Of a stretch of 64,000 bases of DNA, positions 33,774-47,846 are shown piece after piece. A program made the translations under genes and the position numbers. The stretch's first letter is position 1. Each line of letters opens with the position of its first letter. This DNA is from Campylorhamphus procurvoides. Lineage: Eukaryota > Chordata > Aves > Passeriformes > Dendrocolaptidae. The stretch is from positions 124,001 to 188,000 of the forward strand of contig WBMV01008587.1 in NCBI GenBank assembly GCA_013396655.1, given 5' to 3'. Below the pieces are notes generated by a model. That model was not told the origin of the DNA, made no database searches, and worked only from the letters and a program-made list of their open reading frames with translations.

Positions 33774-36700
33774 CCCCAGAGTTGTGTTCCATTTACCTCT
33801 AGGTGAGAGAACACTTTTCCCACTTCTAATAGTTCATGGTCCAGAAATAAGTGCCCAAATGCATGGATAATGATGTTTCAAGGCTTCAAAAGCAAGGTAA
33901 ATTGAACTAAAGGATTAGGAAAGCAAAACTTACCCTGGTAGACAGTTAGAAGTGATTCACACAATTGCCTTATTTCTATTAAAATCTTTCTGTCTCTGAT
34001 TAAGTTTCCAACAAGCGTTTTTGTAGAAGCATGACAAAAGAACTTTGATATATAGCTAACTGCATTAATAATCTCAAAAAGTAATCTCCATGAAAAATTT
34101 TGCTCTTTTATCTCAATCTTGTTGGATTTACATTAGCAGATGTCAGCATATTAAATGCAGTTGGAGCATGTATTCTGAAATAATTGTTGTACCTGAAGTC
34201 GTTTATTATCATCTGCAGTGATGATGTGCTGTATATTAGAACTGAGAAAGCAGAGTATTATAGACACGCTCAGTCTACAGATGTTGCTGTGTTAGTTTTC
34301 GGTGTCCTGGAAATAAGTATTCAAGGATATTGAAACCAGCTGTTTCTCCCCTTAGTGCACTGGATGCTTATCTTCTTGCTCTATATATCAAAATATCAGT
34401 GTCAAGATTTACTATTACTGCTTGAACTGGAGAGACTTTAGTCTAGAGATAAGGCAAGATGGTTCAGTCAATATTATATAGCAGCTGCCCTTAGTATATT
34501 TAAAACCAATATTTAAAATACTATTTTATTATTATTCTGTAATAATACAATAAACATGAATTAAATGAAAATAAAGTAAGTGATAGGACAGTTACAAAAT
34601 TTTTAATCAACAAATTATTTTGAAATAAAGTAGAAAATGCATTTTCAGAAAAGTATTTTTACATTTCTGATTCTCAGGGAATTCAAAGCATCTGTTTTTT
34701 TTCTAATTCTGTAGAAACAAAATTCCAAGTCTTACTACAATCTGTAAAGTGAAAAAGAATTCTTAGTGCTGACAGGCATTAAGTGTTACGTGGACCCTGT
34801 GAAAATTTTAAGGCAAGTAATAAAATGTAAGGAACTTTCAAAATGCATCTCTGAAATGACAAAGGATCCTATGAATATTGGCAGCATAACTGAACAAAAG
34901 GAGGAGGGGAAAGAGCATGGAAAATAGGGAGGGAAAAGGTGACAGCTAAATCTCTTTATGTTGTCACAGAAGATGGTGTACCTCATTTATTTGAGAATGA
35001 AAGGAAGATTTCGCACACCTGTATGTCTTTGGCAGAACATGAGAAGTGGCTTACAGCAAATAGTGAACTTTGTGATTCTTTTCTGGGAACAATAACGAAA
35101 GCATTGTTCATGAACGTGGTTGTTTGATAAACTGCATAAACACATTTCTCAAGGACTCATCTCCCAGATGTCCTCAATACCTCATGCAGTCAGCAAAAGC
35201 AATTGACAGCCTCCCTTGGGTCAGAAATAAGGCCCATTAGAAACACTGCTCTCCTACCCATCTGCTGAAACTGTTATCTGAGGCAGCTAATTATATGTTT
35301 CACGCTTTCATTTCCAGAATCAAATACCTATTAGTCTCTGTATCATTGATTATATTAACTGGAAATATTTGCAGGAATCATGGACAGTGAATTTTACTTC
35401 ACCCTGATGACAGGGATAATAGTCCTTCCACCTTTCTTTTCTGCCTTGTTAAACTAGTTAGAACTGGGAGAATAAACAGGGATAATTCAAAAACCAGTAA
35501 GTTATTTTTGCATATGTTGCACTAATCATTATGGTCAGAAAGTCTGACTTTGGCCTAAATTCAGGAAAATCTAGGACTTCTCAGGACTTTGTCCTATCCC
35601 CTCCCATGTCCTGAATAATCATAAAATCAGTTATCTGACATACTTCTTCCATGGTGGACAGTTACAATGTTGTTCATGAGCTGGTTATTGAAATACATTC
35701 AATTGGATCAACAATGTAGGCCTATTTAATATTTTTCTTGTGGTTTAGCATGGTATTGCTGGAGCAGACTGCAGCAACAGTGAGCTAGCTCACTGCTTTA
35801 TGTGAGGAAAATGCTCCAGAAATGTTCCAGTGAATTCCCCAGAGTGGGCCACTGATAATATCTTGGTGAACAGCAGTGTGTGTAAGAAGGGCAAGCATTG
35901 TTGAAGACATAGATTGGCCACAAGTGAGCAGAGAGGAGTAGTGGTGAAGCTGTACCACTGACAAAAGGCTATTGGATGCACTTTAAACCACTAACAGGCA
36001 CTTCTACCGTTATTGAACATATTAGCCTTCATAACCAAAATAGGCTTTATCAACAAGAAACTGGTTGACTGCATAACTGATTCTATATTAGGAATAATTA
36101 GTCTTAGTTACAAAACATTGCTTACATATTTTCCAAAATGCAGTGTCAAAAAGGAAAACAAATTCCAAACATCCATACTTTAATCCAGCAGAAATTAGTA
36201 CTAACATAGTATATTTTCCTCACTGGAACCTGTCCATACGGAGTCCAGTTAGTATACACAGATAATTACACCATTGTGAGAAACGCAGGTCTCACTCTTT
36301 TCATATCACTTACCACTGCTCTTGGCCAAAGGAATGTAAGTCATGGGATGTAGCATGAATTTTCTTATCTTTTGTTCTTTGGGCTCCTTTTCAATAGGAA
36401 CATTTTCAGCTTCACTGAAAAGGCTTATTTGGAGATGATATGAAACCAAAAGGTTTCCAAAGTCATTGTCATTTGAAGGGGGCTTAAAATAGAACAGTAT
36501 GTTCAGATACACATCCTCCCTTTCTCTGTGAGGTATTTATAGATAGGATTCATAAAGCTGTTTATTTGCTTTTTGTTTTCACCCCAGTATTTTGACTGAT
36601 AGTTTTGTTTCACATTATCTGATGGAGATATATGCAAACTAACAGAATAAAACACAGTAAGAGGTTGAAGACAGTTTTCTCCATGAAGAAAATTTTAGAT

Positions 36701-36807
36701 ATCTTCATATAAAATTTAGTATTTAAAATTAAATGTTAAAATTAAAAATTATTTGTGATGCTGAAATTCTTCAAGAGAAAACTTGAGACAGTCCTGGGGA
36801 ATGTCAT
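33774..36807. other. Intergenic DNA, no gene seen
   Basis: The sequence is AT-rich with no supportable exon or recognised repeat. Confidence 0.5.
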
Positions 36808-37215
36808 TGAACCATAGAATGGTTTGGGTTGGAAGGGACCTCAAAGATCATCTAGTTCCAACACACCTGCCATGGGCAGTGAAACTTCCTCTACATCAGA
36901 TTGTTCAGAACCCCATCGAACCCAGCCTTGGACACTGCCAAGGACGGAACATCCACAGCTTCTCTGAGCAACCTGTGCCCCTGTCTCATCACCCTCACAG
37001 TAACAAATATCTTCTGAATATCTAATCTAAATCTACTCTTGGTTTGAATTCCTTCTCTCTTGTCCTGTCACTACATGCCCTTATAAAATGTTTGTCTCTA
37101 TGTTTCTTGTAGGCTCACTTCGGGTACTGGAAGGCTGCAATTAGGTCAGCCTGAGGCCTTATCTTTTCCAGGCTGAGCAAGTCCATTTCTCCTAGCCTTT
37201 CCACATAGGAGAGGT
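36808..37215 (-). mobile_element. CR1 LINE, 3'-end fragment, minus strand
   Basis: On the plus strand the segment opens with the hallmark antisense CR1 3' end: accatagaatggtttgggtt, ggaagggacctcaaagatc, atctagttccaac. It continues through the typical text (ccatgggcag, cacttcctctacatcag..., tctcctagcctttccacatagga). It is a 5'-truncated copy of the most common bird retrotransposon, with no intact reverse transcriptase. The left (3') end is sharp; the right end is approximate. Confidence 0.92.
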
Positions 37216-40200
37216 GGTATCCCTAAGTACTACTTCTGCATTGCATCAGTATAGCCATTCCAGACTTTATGGTGTTGGAAAGTTACCTGTTTTGAGACAG
37301 GTGACCAAGACCTTGCTTTGATGGCTCCATGTCACTTAGGGATGACACCAGCATTGTTAAGCAGCTAAGTAGCTCTAAAGTTAAGAGAAGGGGAAAATGT
37401 GACTCATGTACTATGATGCACATCAGAGATGTAGTTAATCACACAAAAATCAAAATTTTGTTTGCTTTTCTGCTGATAGATGTGTGTATTAACAGCTCTG
37501 AAATCAGTCACAGTGTTGGAAACAATCCCTTTCAGAACTGGCTTTGTATTCTTGTTCTTTGCAAGGGAATTTTGAAAATACCATTTACCTGACTGCTGGC
37601 AGGGTGTTTGTCACATTTTGTTGATGCACCATTAAGAATACATATAAAAACTTTCAGAGTTTTAGGTCAAATTTTTGATCTTCACTATGCTAATATTACT
37701 ATAGAGAAAAGCTACTGCATTTCCACTTGTGTAACAAAAAACAGGTTTGCCTTAAGGAACATGAGTGCAAATGGTAAGGTATTAAAAACACAGATGTAGA
37801 GAGAGAGGTCCATGTGTGGAAATGGTTTATATTAAAAAGCAGTTGCTGAATCAAATGCGAGTTTTGCCCATGCAAGGCCTGTTTGATTCTGTATTTTCTT
37901 TGTCTGTTGCAGTTTTAGAGAAATACATAATTAAGACAATTTTATCTGCCTGGCCATGAATGCTTCAGATCACTTCTCATCTCCTTGCGCTCTTTTGGTA
38001 TTTTTGTGGACTGATGCTGAACCAAACCTCTGATTCCAATTGCCCACATACTCAATCAGTGTTGACAGTGGAGCCCTGATTTTTGGATGTATTCAGAGCA
38101 TTATTTCCAGTTAATCAGAAATGTTGTTGATTGTGTTGACTGACTGCATGGGATACATATTACATTCAGTTTCCACATGCACTAAAGCCTTGCTAAATTC
38201 TCAGCATAAAATTTCAGGGTGTCATTGTTACACCTGAAGAAATTTCTGAGGAGAAATGTTCAGAGAAAAACAAATTCAGGCCAGCTCGTATTGAATGGAG
38301 ATGATAGAAAATATTAAGCAATCTGATTTCTGTTTTCCATTGCCTTCTGAGCAAACTTGACACCTAGTTTCAGCATATCTAGTAGTAGGCTAATAATAGG
38401 TGAGTAATATTGAAGTAATAGATTAGCACTGTAGTAATAGATGAATAATACTTTTATATTTTGATTATCTTTCTGAGATGTAGATCTTTGAGACTATGGT
38501 CAGAACTTCTGTTCTCTTCATCAAAGTATTCAGGATCAGGTTAGACTGTGGAAAAAGGTGCCAATTATGGAGTTAATGGCTGAATTGTAACAAGCAGTCA
38601 TAATAATAGTAAATTGAGCAATTTCTGAACATTTTACTATTCAGGCTGAAATTCATTTCTCATAATTTAGACTGCAGGAAAATAATACAATTACTTTTAA
38701 GATGTCTTAAGATGCTGTTTTTCCTGTCACAGGACTCTGTAATTTCCAATGCCACAGCCACACTTGAAATTCTAAATTTGTGTGTTTGAAGATTGAACCA
38801 CTTCTGGTGTGCTTCACATTGAAAGATGCAGTCATGCCGAACGAGTAGGTGTATCTCCTGCTATTGTTTACCACCAGGCTGAGTCTGAGCGGTCTCTAGG
38901 GAGTGTGTGTGTATGCAAGTGGACACATGAAATTGGCAGAGCTTTGGGGAAGTGACAGGGACCTCTATATTGGCTTGTTGTTAATGCTCTCTACCCTAGG
39001 AAAACATGATGTATTTGTTTCAAAAGCATGCATGCAGTAGAGAATGTTATTTTATTCATAGAAACCCAACATAAATCCATGGGATTTTTGTTGGGGAAGA
39101 TAAAGAGAAGGCAGGTCCTGAAAGCAAAAGTAGTGTTTCTCTTCTTATTTGTGTTCTGTTGTCTGTACCTGATTTTATCTAGACCTGGGAAAAGCATGAA
39201 ACGTTCCCAAGTTCTGCTATGTCCTCATCATGTCATCATGGTAGACAACATAACCACAGTGTGAGCACAGGCTCCTATGAAATACCATGACCTGTGTGAC
39301 TAGTGACTTTTTGCTCTTCCACATCATGGCAATGTCTCAATGGCAGATGGGGTGAATGGAGATAACGTGGCTGGTCAGACACTTCTGAGGCCCATCCACA
39401 GTGCAGGAGAGCATGTTCTAGAGAATGTTCTAATACTTGGTGTGCACATGACGTTTTGTCTGAGGAAACTAGCTGAATGGCCCCAAAGCGGTCAAAAAGA
39501 GAAGTAGCAGAGCAGTGGCAGACACACAGAGAACCTAGTTTCAAAGTCACTTGGCATTGCCAAGTGATATTGTCACCTCAAAATTAGCATTTGCTGAAAG
39601 TTAGCACTGGTTTGAGCAAATTCAAAATCCTGCAGTAAAACACTTCAAAGTGGACACAGCTCTTTGTCTTGCCAGCTTGCACTGTTTTTCTGTTTGATCT
39701 CTACATTTTTTAAATAATCTAATCAAGCAGTCAAAAAGCTCTCACTTATAACCAAGGAAGAAACAGTAGTCTTCCGAGTTTCAGATATCTGCATTTGTGT
39801 AGGCTCTGTGTGTGCATAATTATTTATTATCATAAATGGCAACGTCTACTAGCATATGCAGAATTGCTTATAACTTAGTACATTCATTAAAGCTGATGTT
39901 ATTTCATGCAAATGTATTTTGAGTGTTTCTTAGTGTGGCGCCAGAAGTGAAATAATTTTCACTGCTCAACTTCTTTGTTGTGGCTGACTGAATGACTTCA
40001 GGCATGGCTGTGAGCAATACTTCATTCTCTGGTGCAATATCTATACATGGCTTGTTTGTGAAAAATTAACTTTTTCCAGGGAACCACGAAAAACTGAGCA
40101 AAATAGATAGAGAAAGGACAGTTATCAGGGCACCACCCTGAACAGAGAGCATATGGCAAAAGATGTTTTTTGACAACTGTCTTTAGGCTACAGTAATGAA

Positions 40201-43200
40201 AAATCAAAAAAAATCCCAAACTTAAATAATTTGGAAAAGTAATAAGTACCTAAGTAAAATACAGGGTTTCTTATTACATCCACTGACAATAAAAGTGAAA
40301 TGAGACTGAAGAATTTTATGGTTTTACTAAAGTTTGGCAGACATTCAGTTGAATTTCTCAGATTCTAGAAAGTGCTAAAAAGCACTAACAATGCAGTTAC
40401 AAAGCTGATACTGTCATGGCATTGAAGCCGGACTCAGTTGGATCAGTGACATTGACTGGCAAAGAGGCAAAAAAGCCTAGGACAGAACTAGCTGAAGTAA
40501 CAGGTGATTCACATGAGGTCAAGTAAAGACATAAAGACAGACTGAAACAAACCAGAGTAACTTTTGTGCACGGAAGGACAAGCAATGTAGATGTTACAGC
40601 CGCTTCTTTCATGGCCTTACCTCCAGAAAAAAATCACTGGGAAGAAACACAACTAGAGCCACTCCCATCTAAGTGGAAGGTGAGAGTGACATCACCTTTG
40701 GTGGGTATGCCTTCACTAACACTTGCTAGGGATTGCCTGCAAAGCAGAGATTAAATATTATGTACAGGTCATGATCACAGCAAGTAGCTCAGACTGTAGT
40801 GCAGCAAGCTTTAGCTAAGACTAATTTAAAGGATGAATTTGCAAAATAAATCTTTCTTGTAATCTAGTTAGATGCTCTGGGCAAAAATTATTGAACAGTA
40901 TTTGAGGACAGGTGTTTTGGGATCACATCATTGATAGATCTATACAAAAGTAGATCCAACAGAGAACATCTTCAGAACACAGCTGGGAAGCACAGTGAGC
41001 CCCTTCCCTGTTTCTTGAAGGCAGAGAGTGGAGTAAATGGAGTAAAAATCTGTGAACAATGTAACATAATGATAATGTCATGCCATACAAAATTCCAGCT
41101 TCTTACACTCCATGTAAGAAGAGATACTTTATTTATATGGGGATGCTCTTAGAGGCAGTTCATACCTGCTTGAAGAACAACACTTGGAAAACAGTTCTGA
41201 GCTGAAACCAATACAATTGCCACTAATGAGTGGCAATTCCCTTCAAGGGGAAACTTAAAAAAAAAACCCAACTTCAGAACTATGCAGAGATGGGGAATTT
41301 TAAATTAAGCTATACAAGTAAATGAATGGATGAGCAATATGGTAGCTATTAAAAACCAGACAAACCATACATGTGTATTGTTCAAATCTAAAATAAAATT
41401 GCATGATGTGGAAGAGAGAATTGCACTGTAATTACACTGATAATTGAATGTGTTAAGCTCCATCTAGGAAAAGAGATGTATACTAGTTCTGTAAATCAAG
41501 TACACATTTTTGTGTAGTTATTTTCATGTTAACTATTTATTGGCTTTAAAATTGTATAGTCATGTTCATAAATTTGTAGGTTAAGCAAAGTTGCAAACTG
41601 TTTCCTGAACACATCTGCTCAACAGCTTATGTTATACAGCTCCAAAGTAAAAAAAAAAATGAAATAAGTAAATTTAAAAAAAACCCTATTTCTACTGCTT
41701 GTACCATTTTTAAAGGAAGAAACATATACAAAAGAAGGAAATAAAGTTACTATAATGACCCTTTCTGTGCTAGTGACTGAGGGAGTGTACCCTGCTGTGT
41801 GGGATCCTAAGCATAAACATGGGGAATCAGAGACACGGATCTGCTCCATGCTTTTTTGCATGGCATAGATGAAGAAAAATCACTATAAGCAAGTCAAGTC
41901 AAGGCATTTTTTTCATTTTTCCTGAAAGTGAAGCCTGCTGCCACAGAAGTGTGAATCAGAGAGCCCCACTGAAAGCCTAGGCTCAGTGTCTGGAAAGAGT
42001 GAGGCATGGCAGGAAGCTGAGCCACAATGACACACATACTGAGGAGGTCCTTACATAGAGGTCATCAGAATCAAAGTTGTCTCTCAGCTGCTGTTACTCA
42101 CTGGAGCACAGCACTTTTCTTACTTGGGATTCAGAGTCTTTGATTGCCAAACTGGGCCTGGCTCCTTCTCTTTAAAATACAGCCACTGATGCTAAGACCT
42201 GTTGTCTTTTGATAGCCTTAAAGTTTGTTCGTTGAAGCAGAGAATGTGCTTCAAGATACCCATCTGCAGCCCATGAAGAGAGAGGCCCTCCTCTTGGACT
42301 TTGGTGCAGAGAGGTGTCATAACAGAGCTTTAACATCTGCTGCAGAAGCATACAGCCTGCATAGACGGTGTGTAGCCATTCTATAGCCAGAACTATGACA
42401 CTCTGCGTACACTGGCAACTGGACATGGACATATTTTTGATGTATAAGTTCATATGCAATTACTCAAAGCTCAGACAAACTTTGCAGCCATTGGAGTGTG
42501 GGTTTTCTCTCTTACTTTCTTGCGTTTGAATACTTCCTAGGCATCTCTTTACATGCCAAAGTAACCTTTCTAACTCCTCCCCATTAGTGCCTCCAGCTCC
42601 ATGTGCACTGTCTCTTAGAGGTTTGCCACAGCAACAACCCAAATGCCCTTGGTCAAAGGCCTAGTTTTCCAGTCTAGGTGCTATACCCATAATGCCACTG
42701 GTGAGACTCAAGAATTTCCGCTGTTTCTTCCCCTACAATACCTCCACATTTGGATAACATTACTGTACAGGGGCTTGCTGCCAAAATGTTCTCCCTAGCG
42801 TGCCTCCCTAGGAAATTTGACTGTGAGGAAGAACCCGTTGCCCCATCTGCTGTGAGGTGACAATGACACTCTAATACCGCATTTAAAGACATGATGCAGG
42901 CTACAGAGTCATGTAACTTTATTACTTGATTAATTTGAAAACAACCTAAAAAAAAATTCATTCTATACTCTTGTGGCTTTCCCATCTGGAGGGTATTGAG
43001 CTAGTCTCACTGAGAGGCTGTGACAAGTATACCGGCTGGATCAGATCCCTGCCTATGTCAGTGGGATGTGCACACTATCACTCTGTGATTCTACTGGCAT
43101 TTTTACTACAGCACCAAGGAGACACTGTGCCCTTTCATTAGCTGACATTGCCATATAAATTAGGATCTTCTAGTGTTTAGAATTTGTAAACTGATTAAAA

Positions 43201-43937
43201 CCAAAACCAGATCACTGCTAAGATATACTGCCTCTTTGCAGGCTGACAGTGTTTTAAAGTTCTATGTTTAAGCCCTACAAAAACTGTCAGCTACTGTGAT
43301 GTGTATTTCAAGCACAGCTAAAAAACCAAATAAGGCAGCAAAGAGGAAGGAGCAATTTTAGATGACTAATGGAGAGAGCTTTGCAAGGAGAGCATGTGCC
43401 ACTTAGTGAGGCCTGGGGCTGTCATGGCCCCAGGGGAGGTTCTGCTGCTGCCTTAGTGCTGTGCATCACGGCACTCCCACTGATGCATGACTGGCTGCAA
43501 TATGATGCAAGGTGCATCATGGAAACCTGAGTGAGTCTCCTCTCAGCTGACATTGGATGCCTCCCAGACAGACATCTGCATCCAAACTGGACATCTAGAT
43601 TTCTTTATAGTTGACTAAAACCTCTGGAGGAAAAGTTATTTCACTGATTTTAGATTAGTGTGGTGAATTGCATTCAGAAAATGTCCATGATCCTTTTACC
43701 CCACTACTGTAAAGAAAATACATATTGTTTGTTTGATGTACAGAATACTTTTGTACAACAAAGGAGTCCTACCCTCGACACATGTGCTTCCATGGTAAGA
43801 CAGCAGTTGTACTGAGCAGAGGAGAATTTGGAGTTGTCAGTATTACCTGAATGAATCCACTCCATCCAACAGCCAAATTGTTGGCACTAACTGGCAAGGT
43901 AGCAGGCAATTCTCAAAACTTCCCTCACCTTGATTTG
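37216..43937. other. Intergenic DNA, no gene seen
   Basis: No exon is supported in about 6.7 kb. There is a local cluster of imperfect agtaatagat repeats near 38387-38450. Confidence 0.5.
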
Positions 43938-44136
43938 GAGTGGGGATTGACCTAAGCTCTCCCACATCCCAGGAGAGTAGTTCCACTGCCAATCTGTTGG
44001 ATAATTGCACTGCCTCACTCCCACTGAAGCTGCTCTGTTGTGTATGAATAATTAACTAGTCATTGCAGCAGTGGTTTGGACTGACTTGCGCACTTCCCAG
44101 ATGAGCATTCTAACTAGCAGGCTGGAGAATCACTCC
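43938..44136 (-). repeat. Old tRNA-like repeat, two tandem degenerate copies
   Basis: Two segments, 43938-43990 and 44068-44135, both read as decayed antisense tRNA-like units. Each has a B-box-like core (ggattgacctaag; ggtttggactgac), then c-acatcccagg/c-acttcccaga, then a gagta/gagcattcta arm. The shared order and spacing suggest one ancient element with repeated tRNA-like units. I cannot name the family with certainty. Confidence 0.4.
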
Positions 44137-47100
44137 CTTACATTTCCTATTCCCCTGTCTGTGTCAGTGAACACTTAATTATTTATACAAAGGGATTTAT
44201 ACAGCTTAAAGGGACGGAAGGCTCATTTGGGGCTAGCCTTGGAAATGGGAAACCTAAATCCAACTCTTTGATCTGAATCAAGCCAGTAGAGAATTTGAAA
44301 GGTGATGTCTCTCTCTTCAAGTAAGCTGTTGCTCTTGGGACCACTGAGTTAAGTTTGCTTGTGCGTTGATCAGGGCACAGGGAAAGACCTTCGTCCTTGA
44401 AATACTGCAGCAATGAAGCCTAGATTTCTATTTCCAGAAGAGGGGGCCGTAGCTGAGGACCCCAGCTGCACCTGCATACCTTAGACATTGCTGTCCCCAG
44501 CATTTACCACCAAGGAAGTGTCTTTCTTAGATACCAAACCTTTCCTATGCAGTGTGTAGGAAGTTAAAATTGCTACTTTGGGAGCAAGGCTCTGATTCTA
44601 TAAATTGGCAGCAGGGTCTCCAGGAAAATAACTGAGTCTTTAGATGCTGCCATTAAGCTTAATACCTGATGTGAACCTGAAGTTTAATACCTTCAGCTGA
44701 ACCAGCATACTTTTGGCTGCCCAGGCTTTCGTGTTTCTTCCAAGTGTGGTAGTAAGAACTGCATGTAAGGGTTGGATGCCAGTGTAAACTGTGTGCTTCT
44801 GCCACTTGGGTACTTTTTTCCAGAAGAGTGAGGACCAAAGACAAAAGTAGTGCCCCTCTATACACTGACATGGGTGTGCATATGGCTAGTAATCCAGTGT
44901 GAAATCAAGCATTGCAACCATGTGGCAGGCAGGGATACCAGTCCGACACATGGTCTCCCTGTTTGCAAATACACTGATGTGACAGTTATTGAGAAACCAA
45001 TGTCCTACCGAGTCTTCACTATGCTTTGTGGGTATTCAAGGGGGAAGAAAGTGTTTTTGTTTATATTCTGATGTATAATAAAGAAAACTACAGTTCAGAA
45101 AGAGGGGAAAAATCTATTTACATTATGAACTAAATTAGGACTGATTAGTGTTGTAACTCCATCCCATTAGAACTGTCTGAGCCAGCAAAGATAAGAGGGG
45201 AGACCAAAATGTGCCTCTATTCATTGTGTGTGTGGCTGTCAAGGTACTGCACAAGGTAGTGACTTTACCTATCTGGCCCAGAAATGTTGCATTGGCATGT
45301 GATTGTGCAGCAGAGTAAGGAGCACAGTGGTCTGCCTGGGCATGCAGATGTACCTCATGCAGAAAATCTGGCTTCCTTAATGGCTCCTGCAAAAGGTGAG
45401 ATCCATTGCAATAGGCTTGAACTCACAGCAATTTGCTTAAGTGAACGGATTTCACCAAGATTAGAGAAACCAGGGGAGTGAAGTTGCATTTGTTTCTGGT
45501 GCTTGCCTTTAAAAAAAAGAAGGAAAACAACCTCAAAGTCAGATGCTTATAGAAGGTGCTGAAATAAAGAAAATGGCTTGGAAATATGGCCTGAATCTTT
45601 GTATGTCAATTATTTTTTATAGCATTGTTTTGACTTGTCATTATACTCCAAAAGAGTACTTCTTTTACAGAGACGTAACCGTCACTTACCCAGCTTGAGG
45701 TGTTAAGGCTACAACTTCTGTCTTCCACTAGGAGAAAGTGTTCAGATCAGCCCAGAAGATGGTTTGGAAATGACCACTGGAATATCTGATAAACTGAGTA
45801 ATGTGTGAAGAGCAAATACCTTCTTGCTGCCCACTTCCACATCAAGGCTGAGCCTGCCGGTTATCTGAAATACCACCCAGCTGGTTGTGAGAGTGCCACT
45901 ATTTCTTTGTTATTTTCTGAGACAGAGTATCTGCTGTGTGGTTATTTTTGTTAATTGGAGTTTTTTTAGTCTTTCCCTGTCTGCCTGCACCTCTGAAAGC
46001 TGCTCCCTCTTGTGGCCTAGTGGAATTTATGGCATAAGCTATGAATTATATTATGCTTGACCCTTTGTGTAGAAGGGGGAACAAGCCAGAGGCTTATGAA
46101 ATATAAAAGGGTTTGATTCACAAATTTTATTTGTGTCTGATTGTCTTAACTTTTGTAAGGTACCCACATCCACCTTCCTTAGAGATAAGTGTTAAAGCTA
46201 AAAGGACTAGCTAAACATTTGCACATTCTTAAAAATCCCCCTAAAATAAGACCACACTCTTTAGTAATGATTCTTTTCTCTAGGAAACAAAAGGCAGTGG
46301 TCCATTTCTGAACAGTGCTGTCATAGTACATGACACATATCTGTTTTCCTCTGTAGAAAATAATCTCACAGTAGCTTACAAAAGAAACAATTATCATAAT
46401 GCCTGACATAAAATAAGGGAAGGAGCTGCTCAACATCACAAAAGCTTCTTTCTGTTGTTAATCCTACATGCTGGTTTGGTGTGTATATTAAAGACACACA
46501 AAAATTATGTCAATAAGCTGATGGTGGATTTTTATTCTGGTTATCATCAGCACTAATGTTCTCAGGTGGTATTGTTTCTGATAGACTACGGTAGAATGTC
46601 TTTCTGAACTTTTAATATTAATTAATATGTCGTTGTCCAACAGCAAATAGCCTAAAAGCAAATAGGACCTGCAGTTAGAGTGGCTCTCATTTCAAATACT
46701 CATGAGTGTGTCCTTCTGGATGCTAGAATGAAAATGTTTTCACCTTCATACACAGGTTTTGTCTCTACTGATAACCTTTTATCAACACGTTTCACAGAGC
46801 AATACAGGGTATTATGTGAAATCCCCTCTGTTTATCTCCTTTGTTCCTGCTGCTAGGGTCTAGGTACAGCCAAAAAAATGGACCACTTCTCTCTTGCCTT
46901 CCATCTGCCTGCCCTTAAAGGTCTGATTGTTCCCTGCAAAAAATCCAGGTGTGAATGGTGAGAAGTGTCCAGCTCTGAACTATGCCCTTACCCTCATACT
47001 GACCTGTGTAGACCTGTTATTAGATCCCTTCTCTTTTGGGAATCTTGAGTCTACATTTGCTTATCTTCATCCCTTTATGAGTATGTGTGCTCACCAGGGA

Positions 47101-47806
47101 CTGCAGCTTGCTTCAGGTGACAGGTAACCACTATCTTCTTACTGACTGCAACCCTCATTTCAGACCACACTGTCAGTAGACTCGAGGGTCCCACCAATCT
47201 CTTTCAGCTCTTTTCCCCTTGCTTCTGTGGCCTGTTCCTGGCCCTTCTCTAGCTTCATGTTCTGTCTTTGTCCGACTGACTATTGCCATCATCATGAGCT
47301 TGCTGGCCTTGCTGGCCTCCCCTTTCACATATCCTCTGGGACCTCTTGATTCCTTTTCCATTCTCATTATTATTTTTTTCCCCAGTCCAAAGCCTCATTA
47401 CTTCATTCCTTAACTTTGACAACCTACAGTTACCAGGCCTCTTGCTTTATCACCTTCCAGTCTTTCTACATGAATCACCTGGAACCACATGCTCTATCTC
47501 TGGTGAGGCATTTTTCTTCTCCTGCCAGTCTGTTTCTTTAGGTTTTCACATCAAATTCCTGTTTCACATCTCATCCATGTTTCATGCTAAACCTCTTCTG
47601 CCTATTTTTCTCCTTGTCACATTTCATCTCCCTTTGACAATCCCTGCCCACCTCATTGCCTGCTCTCCTGAAGAGGTTGCCTATAAGTCCATATCTTCTA
47701 TTTACTCTTTACCTCCAGAGTTTCCTCTATACCTCACTGTAAACATGAAATTCATCAAGCAAACTAATAAACAATGTTATGCTCTCCTCTTTAGCCACAG
47801 AAACTT

Positions 47807-47846
47807 ATAAAAAACCCCAAAAAACCCAAAACCAAAAAACCCAGAA
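47807..47846. repeat. A/C-rich low-complexity tract
   Basis: It consists of aaaaacccc and aaaaccc words on the plus strand. Confidence 0.75.

Noticed and set aside
36783..37025. 80-residue plus-strand open frame
   Set aside because: It lies within antisense CR1 3' sequence.
47346..47810. 154-residue plus-strand open frame
   Set aside because: The DNA is pyrimidine-rich, giving Phe/Leu/Ser/Pro-rich text without a domain, splice context or recognisable homologue.
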